From Berberis thunbergii (Eukaryota; Streptophyta; Magnoliopsida; Ranunculales; Berberidaceae): a stretch of 64,000 bases of DNA. Positions 44,801 through 56,913 of this stretch are shown here, piece after piece. Position 1 is the stretch's first letter. Every line of letters begins with the position of its first letter. The translations under genes and the position numbers were made by a program. The stretch spans positions 124,001 through 188,000 of the forward strand of contig QNQO01000683.1 of the NCBI GenBank assembly GCA_003290165.1, written 5' to 3'. The notes below the pieces were generated by a model. The model saw only the letters and a program-made list of their open reading frames with translations, did no database searches and had not been told where the DNA came from.

Positions 44801-44901
44801 CACCCCATATTACCCAAACAGACCCTTGTATAGTATTCTCATATCTCTTATTTATACCCCCATAACATTTAAAGGTTTTGTTTTAGTTTTTGTTAAGCAA
44901 C
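41887..44901. other. Intergenic between M16 gene and small unknown gene
   Basis: 3' UTR of the M16 gene follows the stop. There is an (AAAT)n repeat at 42779-42802. A 60-codon frame at 43498-43680 is described separately. Nothing else is supportable. Confidence 0.4.
43498..43680 (+). CDS. Possible small secreted peptide (weak)
   Basis: A 60-residue frame with a basic N-terminus, one strongly hydrophobic stretch (YCIYTLLVVLVLCLSSLQCL) and a short basic C-terminus ending RRTDAPFN. The layout resembles a signal-peptide-bearing small peptide precursor, but it matches no peptide hormone family I can name and may be chance. Confidence 0.15.
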   Translation: MDKKKHNRIPCKQQFTYCIYTLLVVLVLCLSSLQCLNVSTNHEFKHCYSTKIRRTDAPFN

Positions 44902-45306
44902 ATGGATTATCAATATCATTACATGAGCTATAACAAGGTTGGTGTAAGAACTACTACACAACATAGAGGAAGAGGTTTTCGATTGAATCACAGAAGGTTT
45001 TCAGTTTACAGATTACGCTCAAAGTTCTTGTATTTCATCAGAGTTTTGAGCAGATGGAGCTGGAAGTCTTCATTTGGTTCACTAAAGAAAGGTATTAATG
45101 GTGGTAGTACTAGTGGAAGTTGTAAAAGAAGTGATAGTAGAAAAGGTCTGGCTAGAGATGCAACAGGGCTGCCTCAAGATTGCAAGTTAAGGTCGTATGG
45201 TCGATCAAACTCGTTCTACTCTGAAGCTATTGCTGATTGCCTGGAGTTCATTAAAAGGTCATCTGTTTCTGTAGATGATGAAAACTCTGTGGTTCAAAGA
45301 GGATAG
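44902..45306 (+). CDS. Small conserved plant protein of unknown function (134 aa)
   Basis: An intronless frame starting at the first ATG. The N-terminal third is Tyr/Arg-rich (MDYQYHYMSYNKV, then RRFSVYRLRSKFLYFIRVLSRW). A Gly/Ser/Lys-rich linker follows, then a C-terminal block SNSFYSEAIADCLEFIKRSS. I recognise that block as typical of a family of small uncharacterised plant proteins, from memory and not checked. No signal peptide or catalytic motif. The 5' leader is pyrimidine-rich, and the T23 run at 45380-45402 lies in the 3' UTR. The basic, aromatic N-terminal segment could be an amphipathic membrane-contacting helix. The function is unknown. Confidence 0.75.
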   Translation: MDYQYHYMSYNKVGVRTTTQHRGRGFRLNHRRFSVYRLRSKFLYFIRVLSRWSWKSSFGSLKKGINGGSTSGSCKRSDSRKGLARDATGLPQDCKLRSYGRSNSFYSEAIADCLEFIKRSSVSVDDENSVVQRG

Positions 45307-46866
45307 GTAGGTGGGATATGTAGGGATGTATATATCTGTGTCTTGTAATTTGTTTTTTGAAGGGCACAATACGCCTAGGTTTTTTTTTTTTTTTTTTTTT
45401 AATGTGTGTGCTTGTGAATCTCTAATATTGTGAGAGAATGGAATCTGTACCTGCAATGGGGATTGGGTTCTAATACTGTTTTTTTATTTTCATTAAAGTT
45501 CTTTTGAAGAAATTTTTGTTAAATATTAGTGTAAATAATGAGAAATGTTCTATAGTTTGGTTTCATGGAAATAAAATTAGAGTATCTATGAATCCATCGT
45601 CATGAAAACTGAAGTAGGCTTCACCAACCTAGCTAGGCAAGCCACACTCATCCGTTTCGTTGGGGTTCACCAATGATACGTGCCTTTGGATTGTGCAGAT
45701 TGCAAGGTTTGTTATGGTGTTTTTTTTTTCGCATTACCCTGTATAGTTGTTAGTATACATATGCGACGATCTTCTATACCAGAAATTCTAAATGGCCTGG
45801 GTTTCCTATACATCATGTCTTCAAATTGACGAAATGTTCTGTATCTAGGTACTGAAAACCATGTCATATTGGTTGAATTAATAGATGGTGAATTTGAATG
45901 TGAATGCAGCGAAAGAGAGCAAGAAAAGTTTTGGGGGAATTGTGTACCTGAGTTTGTGGGCTAGTTATTGACTTGGACTCAGCAAAAGAAAGTGACAGAA
46001 AAAGAGGGACAAAACTTTGGTCTCTGATTTCAAACTTAAATAAGATTACGTACTGTCTGCATTAATCATTCTTGACCTCCTTTTTAGCTAAGACTATACA
46101 TGTTGTGGTGAGAAAAATTAACACAGCAATCATTGCGACTATGGTCAGCTTACAGTGGTGAAATACCGTGTTGGCAAAATTTGACTGGAAAATTTGTGTT
46201 AATCGTAATGAATGAAATCGTTCCATCCATTAAGGATGCATAAGAAATCGAAGGCCTAAAACTTTATATCTGTCTTAACTTACGAGTGAAAGTAAACAAA
46301 CACATTAGGTTTGATTTAGAAGATAGACAGACGAACTTTTGTTAGATGTGGCCCCCGATAATCTATAGTATTAAGATTTTTACTATTCATTCAAAATGAT
46401 TTTGTAATTTTATTCCTCCGGACCTCAATGAGGCACACGAATCGGCAATTAAGGCTGGACAACTTTATTGTAATCGCATTTAATTAATATTATTAGATAT
46501 ATGCTTTAAAAAAAAAACACATTTTCAGGTGTTCCATGATTCAAGTCATGTATAGAGTATAACAACTTAAGTGGAGAAAAAAATGTCCTTGCCACAAAAA
46601 AATGAATCGTGAATGGCCCCAAGGTTAGAAGTCCTCACACAAAGTAGCAACACTAGATGATGTTGATTAATTCTCTTTCATATTAAGTAAACTTATATTG
46701 GCCTTTCTTATGCTACATCTCAACACCAAATACAATGCAACCATTGAATTTGATTGAGTTGGATTGCCATAACTCAGAATACAACTATTAGAAATTGAGC
46801 TCCAAGTTTTACTGTTTTTCCTAAGCATTCCCTCAAATTAATCAAAGACTAGATGGCCACCAATCA
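45307..46866. other. Intergenic, nothing recognised
   Basis: AT-rich, with no coding frame or element boundary I could support beyond homopolymer runs. Confidence 0.4.
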
Positions 46867-46877
46867 AACAATACATA

Positions 46878-47057
46878 TTACATAATTCTATTGTTGTGGA
46901 GGATGGGTTTGACTTGTAATTTGTTTAGGAACTTGGTTTTTGACACAATCATGGTGTTTTGGCATTTCTTAATGTAAGAATGATTCCCTTTGTCTTTTAT
47001 TTTCTTTCTTTATCTTTATTAAACATCTTCGTCTTTGGCAAAAAAAAAAAAAAAAAA
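46878..47057 (+). mobile_element. Short A-tailed retroposon with about 11-bp target duplication
   Basis: AACAATACATA occurs at 46867-46877 and, after an A19 run, at 47058-47068. The 180-bp body ends in a T-rich 3' UTR-like stretch followed by the A-run. It is too short and featureless to tell a SINE from a 5'-truncated LINE. Confidence 0.5.
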
Positions 47058-47068
47058 AACAATACATA

Positions 47069-47509
47069 ATTTATGATGTTCTTCTGAGCATGATGAATCG
47101 AATCTTTAGTATCCTTTGTTCTTCTCTATCGAATCAATTAATACCTATTATAGTTTGCCTTATCCATGGCCAACCTCATCGTTGGAATATTAAGCCTATT
47201 CCAATTATTCATGGATTACAAATTTTCCTTGTATTTCTTCATAGTAATACCATGTGAGTCTACAATGTAATTATTGGTATTCGCTCTCGTTTCCTTAGAC
47301 ATGTGATTAGATTTGTCTTCTTTATACTATCAAGCTTTTAGAGAAATGTCAATTTATCATTCGTTATGAATTGCGGGGGGAGCCCTTCTAGGTGGCGAGG
47401 AAACGGGCGAGGGAAGGGGTTTTATTTGAATCTTCATGTTCCTTAGTTCCTATCTCGACGTAAGATGAATAAATGATTCTCAGATGAAAAAAAAAAAAAA
47501 AAAAAAAAC
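47069..47509 (+). mobile_element. Possible second A-tailed retroposon
   Basis: Ends in an A22 run (47487-47508) after GATGAATAAATGATTCTCAG, the usual appearance of a LINE 3' end. The upstream part is non-coding, and the 5' end and target duplication were not found. Confidence 0.35.
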
Positions 47510-48194
47510 ATTATGAAAATAAAAATTAGATCATATAACTGACCGTGAACATCACTAATAACAAAGATGAAAGAATCCTTTAAACTCGTGCGTTGTCACG
47601 CAATTGGGTTCTTTTTAGAGGGGTTTGGAAGCAGTGCGAATCAAATTGTTGAAAACGTGTATAGAGGAATTGGGATTGGATGAAGTGTTTAGATGACTAT
47701 TAAAGGTGGTGGACATCAAACTAAGTATCTTGACATTGTAGAAAAATAAGTAGGTAATAGAAATTATTTATAAAAAAAAAAAAAAAACCTATTATTTCAG
47801 AAAGAACAAGGAAAGTAAGGGAGAAATGATAGAAAGTACATAGTTGATTTTGTTACAAATGACGACGGAAGAAAAAATATGAATTGCGTTTGTGATCTTA
47901 ACAACACATTATTTTTTAACGACTTTTACTACAAATGAGTTTTTCATTGGATTATTGTAAAAAACCTTCTCCAATAACACCAAACCATCCTGATTACAAA
48001 ACCTAATTTCATATCCTCACTCTTCTTATTAACACGATTTTTCACATTCATTTGTTCAAAAGACAAATGATAATAAGTTTGTGCTTCCTATGCTGCATGA
48101 TCTACACAATGGTATACCTATGCAATTCTTTCTAAAACCATCTCTTCTTTAAGAATGCGATTAATTATACTAAAATATCAAAATTCAAAATTGA

Positions 48195-48466
48195 GGGGAT
48201 CCCTATATTTTAAGCTAAATTGACTTATCACTCCACATCTACCATTTGATTTTGTGATCAATAGTGGGAATGAGAGTCCCATGAATATGAGAATCTCACT
48301 TCTTGATCCCCTAAGCATGTGATTTTTATGTTTATGAGATTTTCATTTCCACCATTGATAACAAAATCAAATAGTGCATGTGGAGTTATACCTCAAATTA
48401 ACTTAAAATATAGGGGTCCCTTAATGAATTCTCATGGCATAAGATTCCATGAAACCAAACACACCC
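48195..48466. mobile_element. Left-truncated Tourist-like MITE
   Basis: The right arm ends AACCAAACACACCC followed by TAA. The fold-back interior closely matches the element at 21769-22089, but the first ~45 bp of the left arm are missing. It lies about 430 bp upstream of the thioredoxin reductase start. Confidence 0.75.
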
Positions 48467-48780
48467 TAACATAAAAGATAAAATCGAATCCCACAACATT
48501 CAATATAAATATACAGAAATGCTTTTCTTCATTCCAAAATTGAAGAATGACTTGCAATAGAAAGTTTCCTCTAAATGCAAATGGTTTCATATTCTTTCAT
48601 TCATGAATATAGACCAAATGTCAAGAGAAAACCCCAAAAAAGGAATGCCTTCTCCTTTCTCCATCCTTCCCAATCGATCTCTAACTGGACCGGGTCCCAA
48701 ACCCGACCCACAACCCATAAGTGAACCGCTAAAGCCTTGCCCCATTTCAACCTCACTTTCGCGCCCAATCTCTGCATATC

Positions 48781-48915
48781 ATGTGCGGCGGAGCGTGCTC
48801 AAAACTCGCTTCGCTCCTCAAGAAAACCCTAAGCTACGCGGGCTTCTCCTCCGCCACCACCACTCTCTCTGCAAATAAACCCTCCTCCCCTTCGCTTCCG
48901 TCATGGAAGAACTAA
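48781..48915 (+). other. 44-codon upstream ORF overlapping the NTR start
   Basis: It begins MCGGACSKLASLLKK and continues Ser/Thr/Leu-rich with few acidic residues, like an organelle presequence. It ends at a TAA overlapping the first codons of the reductase in the +1 register. It would join the reductase frame if one base were present just before the main ATG. Arabidopsis NTRA is dual targeted through a comparable N-terminal extension. Either this is a regulatory uORF or one base is missing. Confidence 0.45.
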
Positions 48916-51900
48916 AAACTCGCGTTTGCATCATCGGCAGTGGTCCCGCCGCCCATACTGCCGCCATCTATACCGCACGTGCGGAGCTCAAGCCGATCCT
49001 CTTCGAAGGCATGATGGCTAATGACATCGCTCCCGGTGGCCAACTCACCACCACCACAGACGTCGAGAACTTCCCTGGCTTCCCTGACGGAATTCTAGGG
49101 TACGAACTCATGGATCGGTGTCGCAACCAGTCAATTCGTTTCAAGACTCAAGTGTTCACCGAAACTGTGAACAAGGTCGATTTCTCTTCGACTCCTTTCA
49201 AGATCTTCGCGGATGAGAAAACTGTCGAGGCCGATACGGTAATCGTCGCCACTGGTGCAGTCGCGAAGAAACTGAGTTTCGCTGGATCGACCGAGTTCTG
49301 GAATCGGGGAATTTCCGCTTGTGCGGTGTGTGATGGTGCTGCTCCAATCTTTAGGAACAAGCCCTTGGCGGTGATTGGTGGCGGAGATTCGGCCATGGAA
49401 GAAGCGAATTTCTTGACCAAGTATGGTTCTAGGGTTTATATTGTTCATCGTCGTGATATGTTTAGGGCATCCAAGATTATGCAGAATAGGGCTTTGACTA
49501 ATCCCAAGATTGAAGTGATGTGGAATTCTGTGGTGGAGGAAGCTTATGGTGAAGGGGCTTTGCAAGGGTTGAAGGTCAAGAATGTTGTAAGTGGGGATGT
49601 TACTGATTTGAAGGTGTCCGGTTTGTTTTTCGCAATTGGACATGAACCAGCAACCAAATTCTTGGATGGACAATTGGAGCTTGATTCTGATGGGTATGTT
49701 GTGACTAAGCCTGGAAGTATGCAGACGAGTGTTCGTGGGGTTTTTGCTGCTGGGGATGTGCAGGATAAAAAGTATAGGCAGGCCGTAACTGCTGCTGGAT
49801 CGGGTTAGTATTATTTACTTGCGTTTTCATATATTATATGTCTTCTGAACTGATTTATTGAATTCGTTGAAATGAGCACATTGATATATTAGAAACAGTA
49901 ATTGCATCATAACATGAGTGAATGACTATATTTCAATCAAGTCAAGGAAAAGAAACTAAAAGCCAATTTTAATCAATTGAAACGTTTCAAAAACGATTTT
50001 AGTGATTTTGCAACATATTTTTATCTTTTTAAAACTATTTAAGATACTAGTTACATTTTCTATATTTGCATAATTAGTAAACATGTACTTTGTATACTTG
50101 GTTTTTGTTTGTATTGAGGGTTTACAAAAATCAAAGGGTTTTGTTTGAAGGATGTGATTTATATTTCATGTGTGCCTCTCTTTCTTAAAATTTTGATTTC
50201 AAGCAAACCCCCATACAAGGATTCAATAGAAGGGCCTGTGGGGAGTGCCTTGCCAATCTAAAATCCATCAATTCCGAAAGAAACCCTCCCCTCCCTTCCC
50301 TTCCAAGAAGAAATGATTTGCTACTAGCAGCAGTTCTTGGCTTCTCGGAGAAGATGTTGAGGCGGAAGCTATTGTGATATTCTTTGTAGAAGCTATCATG
50401 TCGGTTTCCTTTCATGGACTTTATGCCAAATGTCCCTTTGACAATGGATTCTCTGTTCTTTACAATTCGTTTTATAATCAAGGGGTTAAGGATGGATGTC
50501 AATAGAGCATTGGGTAGAAACATTATTGATGCGAGCAGCAAGGACCTCGAAGTTTGTTATGTGTACATAGGTGATTGAAGGCTATTATATTCAAATGTGG
50601 TCTTGAGGAATCATTTCCAAAATCAGCTAAACTTTCTTGTTGCAGTTGGCTGAGATGTCTTGGTGTAGAGAATGAATATAAATTCTCACATCACTACGTT
50701 AAATTGAGAGGGAATGACGAAAGAGAAGAATTTCAAACATGTACTTTGAAATTGTGTGTTTTAGCCTTTGAAATTCGGTGGAAATGAATAAATCCATTTT
50801 TGGACCTATCTTTTTATTAAACTTTTATTTTTTACATAAAAACATGAAAGGACTTGTAGAAAGGATGATAGATTAGGGATAATAAGAGGAAACGCCACAA
50901 AAATTGAAAATCAGAAAATACTCCGAAATTGTGGGTGGAACCGTGGAAATGAACAAATCTTTTTTTCGACCCATTATTTGGATTAAAATTTTAATTTTAT
51001 GTAAAAACACGAAAAATAATAAGAAATTAGGGATAACACAATGAAAAGCCATTAAAAATTTAAAATCGAGAAAAACCCTCCAAAATTGTGAGTTGTATAA
51101 CCTTTGAAATTTGGTGAAAATGTGTCAATCCCCTTTTCAACCTATTCTTTTGATTAAATTTTTATTTTTACATGAAAAATGATAGGATAGTAGAAAGGAT
51201 GATAGATTAGGGATAACAAGAGGAAAAACCACTAAAATTTAAAATCGAGAAAATCTTTCTAAATTGTGGGTTATATATAGCCTTAGAAATTTAGTGGAAA
51301 TGTGTAATTCCATTTTCTGTCTCATTGTTTTGATAAAAATTTTATTTTACATAAAAACACGAAAGGGGTATTGAAAATGATAAAGAGATTAGGGATAACA
51401 AGAGGAAAAACCACACAAATTGAAAATCGAGAAAATCCTCTTAAATTGAAAAACTATAAAATTTGAAATTTGATAGAAATGTGTCAATCCATTTACGGAC
51501 TCATCACTGGATTAAACTTTTATATTTACATAAAAACAAGAAAAAGTTTGTAGAAATCTTTAGATTAAATTTTTATTTTTACATGAAAACATGAAAAGAC
51601 TTGTAGAAAGGATGATCGATTAGGGATAACATGAGGAAAAGCTACAACAATTAAAAATCCTCAGAAATTGTGAGTTATATAGTGTTTGAAATTCGGTGAA
51701 AATGTGTTAATTCATTTTTCGACCTATTGTTTGGATTAAATTTTTATTTTTACATAAAAACAAGAAAAGGGTTGTAAAAAGAATCATAGATTAGGGATAA
51801 AAAGAAGAAATGCCACAAAAGCTAAAAATCGAGAAAATACTCTGAAATTGTGAGTTATATATATAGCCTTTGGAATTCGGTAGAAACATGGTAATCCATT

Positions 51901-54337
51901 TTCGACCAATTGTTTGAAATAAATTTTTATTTTAAGTAAAAACACGAAAAGGGTAGTAGAAATGATGATAGATTACAAATAATGAGAGAAAACGTCACAA
52001 AAACTAAAAATCGAGAAAATACTCCGAAATTGTGGGTTATATAGCCTTTGAAATTCGGTGGAAATGTGTCAATCCATTTTTCGACCAATTGTATGGATTA
52101 AATATTTTATTTTTACATAAAAATACGAAAAGGGTAGTAAAAAGGATGATAGATTAGGGATAACAAGAGGAAACATCACATAAACTAAAAATTGAGAAAA
52201 TACTTCAAAATTGTGGGTTATATAAAAACACGAAAAAGATAGTGAAAAAATGATGAGAGATTAGGGATAACAAAATGAAAAGCAATAAAAATTTTAAATC
52301 GAGAAAATCCTCCAAAAGTGTGCGTTATAGCTTTCGAAACTTGGTTGAAATGTATCATTCCTCTTTCCAACCTATTCTTTTGATTAAATTTTTATTTTTA
52401 CATAAAAGCACGAATAGGATTGTAGAAAGGATAATATATTAGGGATAACGAGAGGAAAAACTGAAATAAAAAAAAATCGAGAAAATTCTTCAAAATTGTG
52501 GGTTTATAAGCCCTTAAAAATTCGGTGGAAATGTGTAAATCCATTTTCTAACCCATTGTTTGGATAAATTTTTTATTTTTACATAAAAACACGAAAATGG
52601 GTAGTGAAAAAGATGAGAGATTATGAATAACAAGAGCAAAAATTGAAAATCGAGAAAATCCTTCAAATTGTGGGTTATAAGCCTTTGAAATTTGGTGTAA
52701 ATGTGTCAATCCATTTTTTGACCCATCTTTGGATTAAACTTTTATTTTTACATAAAAACATGAAAAGACTTGTAGAAAGGATGATAGATTAGGGATAATA
52801 AGAGGAAACGCCACAAAAATTGAAAATCAGAAAATACTCTGAAATTGTGGGTTATAGCCTTTGGAATTCGGTAAATATGAATAAATCTCTTTTTCGACCC
52901 ATTATTTGGATTAAAATTTTAATTTTATGTAAAAACACAAAAAAATGTAATAAAAAATGATGAGAAATTAGGGATAACACAATAAAAGGCTATTAAAAAT
53001 TTTAAATCGAGAAAACCCTCCAAAATTGTGGGTATAACCTTTGAAATTTGGTGAAAATGTGTCGATCCCCTTTTCAACCTATTCTTTTGATTAAATTTTA
53101 TTTTTACATGAAAAACCGAATAGGATTGTAAAAATGATGATAGATTAGGGATAACGAGAGGAAAAGCCACCAAAATTTAAAATCGAGAATTTTTTTCTAA
53201 ATTGTGAAATTCAGTGGAAATGTGTAAATTCATTTTTCGTCTCATTGTTTTGATAAATTTTTTATTTTTACGTAAAAGCACGAAAAGGGTACTGAAAAGG
53301 AAAAGAGATTAGGGTTAACAAAAGGAAAAACCACACAAATTGAAAATCGAGAAATGTGTCCATCCATTTTCGGACTCATCACTGGATTAAACTTTTATGT
53401 TTCCTTAAAAACAGGAAAAGGTTTATAGAAATCTTTTGAAATTTGGTAGAAATGTGTCGATCCATTTTCAAACTCATCTTTGGATTAAACTTTTATTTTT
53501 ACATAAAAACATGAAAAGGTTTGTAGAAATCTTTAGATTAAATTTTTATTTTTACATAAAAACATGAAAAGGTTTGTAGAAATCTTTAGATTAAATTTTG
53601 ACTTGTGGAAAGGATGATAGATTTAGGATAACAAGAGGAAACCCCACAAAAACTTAAAATCGAGAAAATACTCCTAAAATGTGGGTTATAGCCTTTGAAA
53701 TTCGGTGGAATTGTTTGTATTAAATTTTTTATTTATACATAAAAACGCGAAATGGTGGGTTATAACCTTTGAAATTTGGTGGAAATGTGTCAACCCTCTT
53801 TCCAATCATATACATAATGGGTGTAGTATTTTGATAAATTCTGGCAGCGTGAAAGTAATTGTGCTCTCAAACAGAAGCACATTTGCTCATTGATGGATTG
53901 GATAAAATATGCCAGCATCAAAATAATCTCATCAGTTGATTATAATTATCTATTGTTCATTACTTCTTGACTCTTTAGATATTCCTTCTCCTTCATAAAC
54001 AATCACATGGATGGATCTGATTGATTGGACAATCTGTATGCAGTTCAGTTGGCTGGAGTCCTTTCTTGTTCAGTTTTGCTGCTGAAAATTTGATGCCTAG
54101 ACTGCAAAAAAAATTCTTGTTCAGTTGGCTGGAGTCCTTTCCTGATTTTCCTTCTATGCAATGCAACTTTTGAATGTAGCTTCATCTAAATAACTCTGTT
54201 TCCATCTTAATTTTACAGGATGCATGGCAGCATTGGACGCTGAACATTATCTACAGGAAATTGGCTCTCAAGAGGGTAAAAGAGATCGACTATCTTTTGC
54301 TTCTTTGGAGGGACCGAAAGCCGTAATTCCGATGTAG
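48903..54337 (+). CDS. NTR: NADPH-dependent thioredoxin reductase (NTRA/NTRB class), two exons
   Basis: Exons 48903-49803 and 54219-54337 (GT/AG, GG|A glycine codon across the junction) give 339 residues. Residues 12-17 are the FAD-binding GSGPAA. C140-AV-C143 is the redox-active dithiol. [10 protein letters not shown] from 159 and HRR from 182 bind [13 protein letters not shown] near 285 is the second FAD motif. The enzyme transfers electrons from NADPH through FAD to thioredoxin h in cytosol and/or mitochondria. An in-frame TAA at 48876-48878 supports the start, unless a presequence is encoded upstream. After [10 protein letters not shown], where family members I recall end, it continues about 17 residues ([16 protein letters not shown]). 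The 4.4-kb intron holds a satellite-like array. Confidence 0.95.
50185..50541 (-). other. Unassigned 118-codon frame inside the NTR intron
   Basis: A minus-strand open frame with mixed composition and no recognised domain. Its base composition is richer in GC than the surrounding intron, so it could be part of a captured or processed gene fragment. Confidence 0.2.
50745..53800 (+). repeat. Satellite-like tandem array, about 180-bp period, in NTR intron
   Basis: The landmark GATAGATTAGGGATAACA-like segment recurs at about 50871, 51023, 51205, 51387, 51618, 51789, 51971, 52152, 52259, 52437, 52619, 52787, 52966, 53143, 53307 and 53619. That is about 16 monomers with a modal spacing of 177-182 bp. 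Each monomer also carries TTTTTATTTTTACATAAAAACACGAAAAGG, AAAATCGAGAAAATACTCC and AAATTGTGGGTTATAGCCTTTGAAATTCGGTGGAAATGTG-like blocks (shown split, each imperfect). Monomers are diverged and some are partial, so this is an old array. A ~60-bp sub-repeat occurs at about 53505-53600. Confidence 0.95.
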
Positions 54338-55926
54338 TCCTTTGAAGAACATGTTCCTGATTGGCTGTTCTTTGCAAGTCTTTACCTTATTTAACATGTT
54401 CTTTTAATTGTTGGAGTTGTATTTGAAGACAATTTTTGCCTTCAGAAATACAATCCAAAATCTTTATGCTTGTTAATACCTCATTAAATTATCATTATAA
54501 TTTCAAAGGATTTAATATTATTCTTTTGACCAAGGTTGCAAGTAAAGTATTCAGTATGATGTTCATTTCTAGGGCTGTGCTATCCATATTTTTTAGAAAT
54601 TTATGCAACTGTGGTGCAAGTTTGCTGTGTTGTAAGCATCTTGTGATGAGGAACAATAATGCAAACGACAGAAAGAGCTTGACCTTGTGATCTCAGCTGG
54701 GGTAGGCTTGCATTGCTAACAGAAGAAGAGGTCATGCTGCTATACTTGTGAGATGCATAGGCATTTAAGGATGGTCTTGCCTGATAATGTAGTTTGTTTG
54801 AATCTGTGAACATCCCACCTTCCTGTATGAATACCAACTTCATTAGTGGTGGTCCTAACTAAGAGACTTTGTGTTGTGTTGAACATTTATTTTTGGAGTA
54901 GGCCAAGTAATGTAACTGATCATATCTGGGATCTAATTATCTTTAACTGATAGTCTATGGATTTAATAGTCATCGTACCACATCAGGGAGTAACCTGTTT
55001 GATATGGGTGATATGCTCTCGTTACTGTTACTGTGGCATTTTGTTAACAATTCATAAACAATGCCTAACGAACGTTTTAAGAGACACGCTTTGGTCTTCT
55101 GCAGATTTGAAAGATGCTCTTGATGATCAGATATTTGCTATATGCAAAACGCACAAGGTATTCCTGTCTGCAGTCGATTTGAAAGAGGCACTTCGTCTTT
55201 AAACTCACCTTTGCAAGGAATGTTGAAGTGTTCAAGCTAACCTTCTCTGCCGAGTTCAGGAGGTCCTGACACCACAAGAACTAGGCTTCATCACCTCTCA
55301 ACAGTGCTTTGATCTGTAGAAATTGTTGAATGCCTATGGAAATTCAATATTATATTGATGCTCGGATCTGGCAATTGTGATCCTTGTCTTGCATATTTTG
55401 CTTCAAAGGAGAAGTCATGAACGCCACCAAACATAACGAGAGAAAAAACTCGCTCCATTTAAAGCGTTAATCACATGTGCTCACACAGATTTGCAAGCCC
55501 TCAACTTGAAGGCTTGCTACGTGCTCTTAAATAACACCTATGAACCACTTTTTCTTCTTCTTGGAATCAAACAAACTTATTCACCGTGTCTCAGCTAGAT
55601 ATCCTCGAAACAGAAGGAAACCCGTGATTTTGGAAATTAAGCTGGGGAACTCGTTCTCAACTGAATCTATAGATTACAGTTAGGCAGGGAGTCAGCAAAA
55701 TCTAGTAGGAGCTAGCTTTCATTTGTTTAGGAAATCAAACCCATGGAATCAGAATATAGTGTTGTAGATGATATTCAATTCCCCATTAGGGAGAATACTT
55801 TATAGAAATTGTAAAATATTCGAATTAGATTTTAGGTGTATTTTAACCAAGCTATGTAACTAGTGCGCTCATTAATTATTTAGTTAATCACTAGTGCTCA
55901 TATTAATACATTTAGTTAATGACTTG
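54338..55926. other. NTR 3' region and intergenic DNA
   Basis: 3' UTR followed by AT-rich DNA without a supportable gene. Two short similar stretches (GATTTGAAAGATGCTCT near 55105 and GATTTGAAAGAGGCACT near 55175) hint at a small local duplication. Confidence 0.35.
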
Positions 55927-56045
55927 GTTGCATGGAATCCTATGTCATGGGAATTTATGAGGCCGGGGATCCCTATATTTAGGTTAATTTGAGGTATCAT
56001 TCCACATCCACCATTTAATTTTGTGATCAACGGTGGAAATGAAAT
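55927..56045. mobile_element. Half of a Tourist-like MITE
   Basis: Left-arm sequence TTGGTTGCATGGAATCCTATG through ACCATTTAATTTTGTGATCAACGG (given in parts) matches the element family at 21769. The right arm is missing. Confidence 0.65.
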
Positions 56046-56913
56046 TTTGTATAGTTTCACAAAACAAAATACGGTCTTTTAAACTTATTTGGTTATATGC
56101 AATCCACCAAAACAAGAGTGGGAATTGTTCTTATACATTTAAATACATCTCCTAACCAGCGGGAAAGGTAGTAGATCTCCCTTAAGATGCTTGAAACCTA
56201 TTTCTCTCAACTTTTGTAACTTATTATTTTCAATTGAAAGTAATCTGGGGAGTGTTAGTGGTGTTTTTTCTTGTGAGCTCCAGTTAGAAGGACCTTCTCA
56301 GTCCTCTTTGGCAGCTTTGTAATTTATCTTTTTTTGTTTTCTAATATATTATTGCTTGTCCGTGTTTTATTGATAAAAAATTTATTTCAATTCAAAGTGG
56401 CTCTTTTTTTTCTTTTCTTTTTCTTCCTCGGAACCCTTTCTTAAGGATGAAGGAGAGATGAACTTTTTTTTTTCTCAGTTCAACCATAAATTTATCTAAA
56501 CTCAATCTTCTTTGCAAGCTTGAAAAGAGGTATTTGTACACTCTCTCTCTTTTTCTTTTCTTTTTTTCCTTAAACCAACAAAGTAGCAAAGTCATGGTTG
56601 TACGCTGTTTTGAATACATATAAAACATCTCTAAACTCTCATCCACCCCATGACGTATAAAACTAAACGGGGGAAAATAAAAAGTTAAAATTGGAACGAC
56701 CATAAACCGATTTATAAATGTTGATATTGAATGTAATAGTAACTTTCATTCATTTTGCCTATTTTCATAGATCCATTTCTTGTATTTTCATGGATCGGTC
56801 CTGCAAATTATATGTTAATTATTGATGTAAAAAATATAGTTAATCTCTTAGTTGTTTGCTGAGGTCAATCCTATTAAAGCCGCATATATTAATTTAATTA
56901 ATTAGTATATTCA

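Noticed and set aside
49131..49673. 180-codon minus-strand frame
   Set aside because: Antisense shadow of the conserved thioredoxin reductase exon.
50745..53800. CRISPR-like array
   Set aside because: Monomers are about 180 bp, diverged along their whole length and without unique spacers, in a plant intron. This is a satellite-type tandem repeat.
54957..55277. Short frames on both strands downstream of NTR
   Set aside because: No conserved motif, and they overlap on opposite strands in AT-rich DNA.
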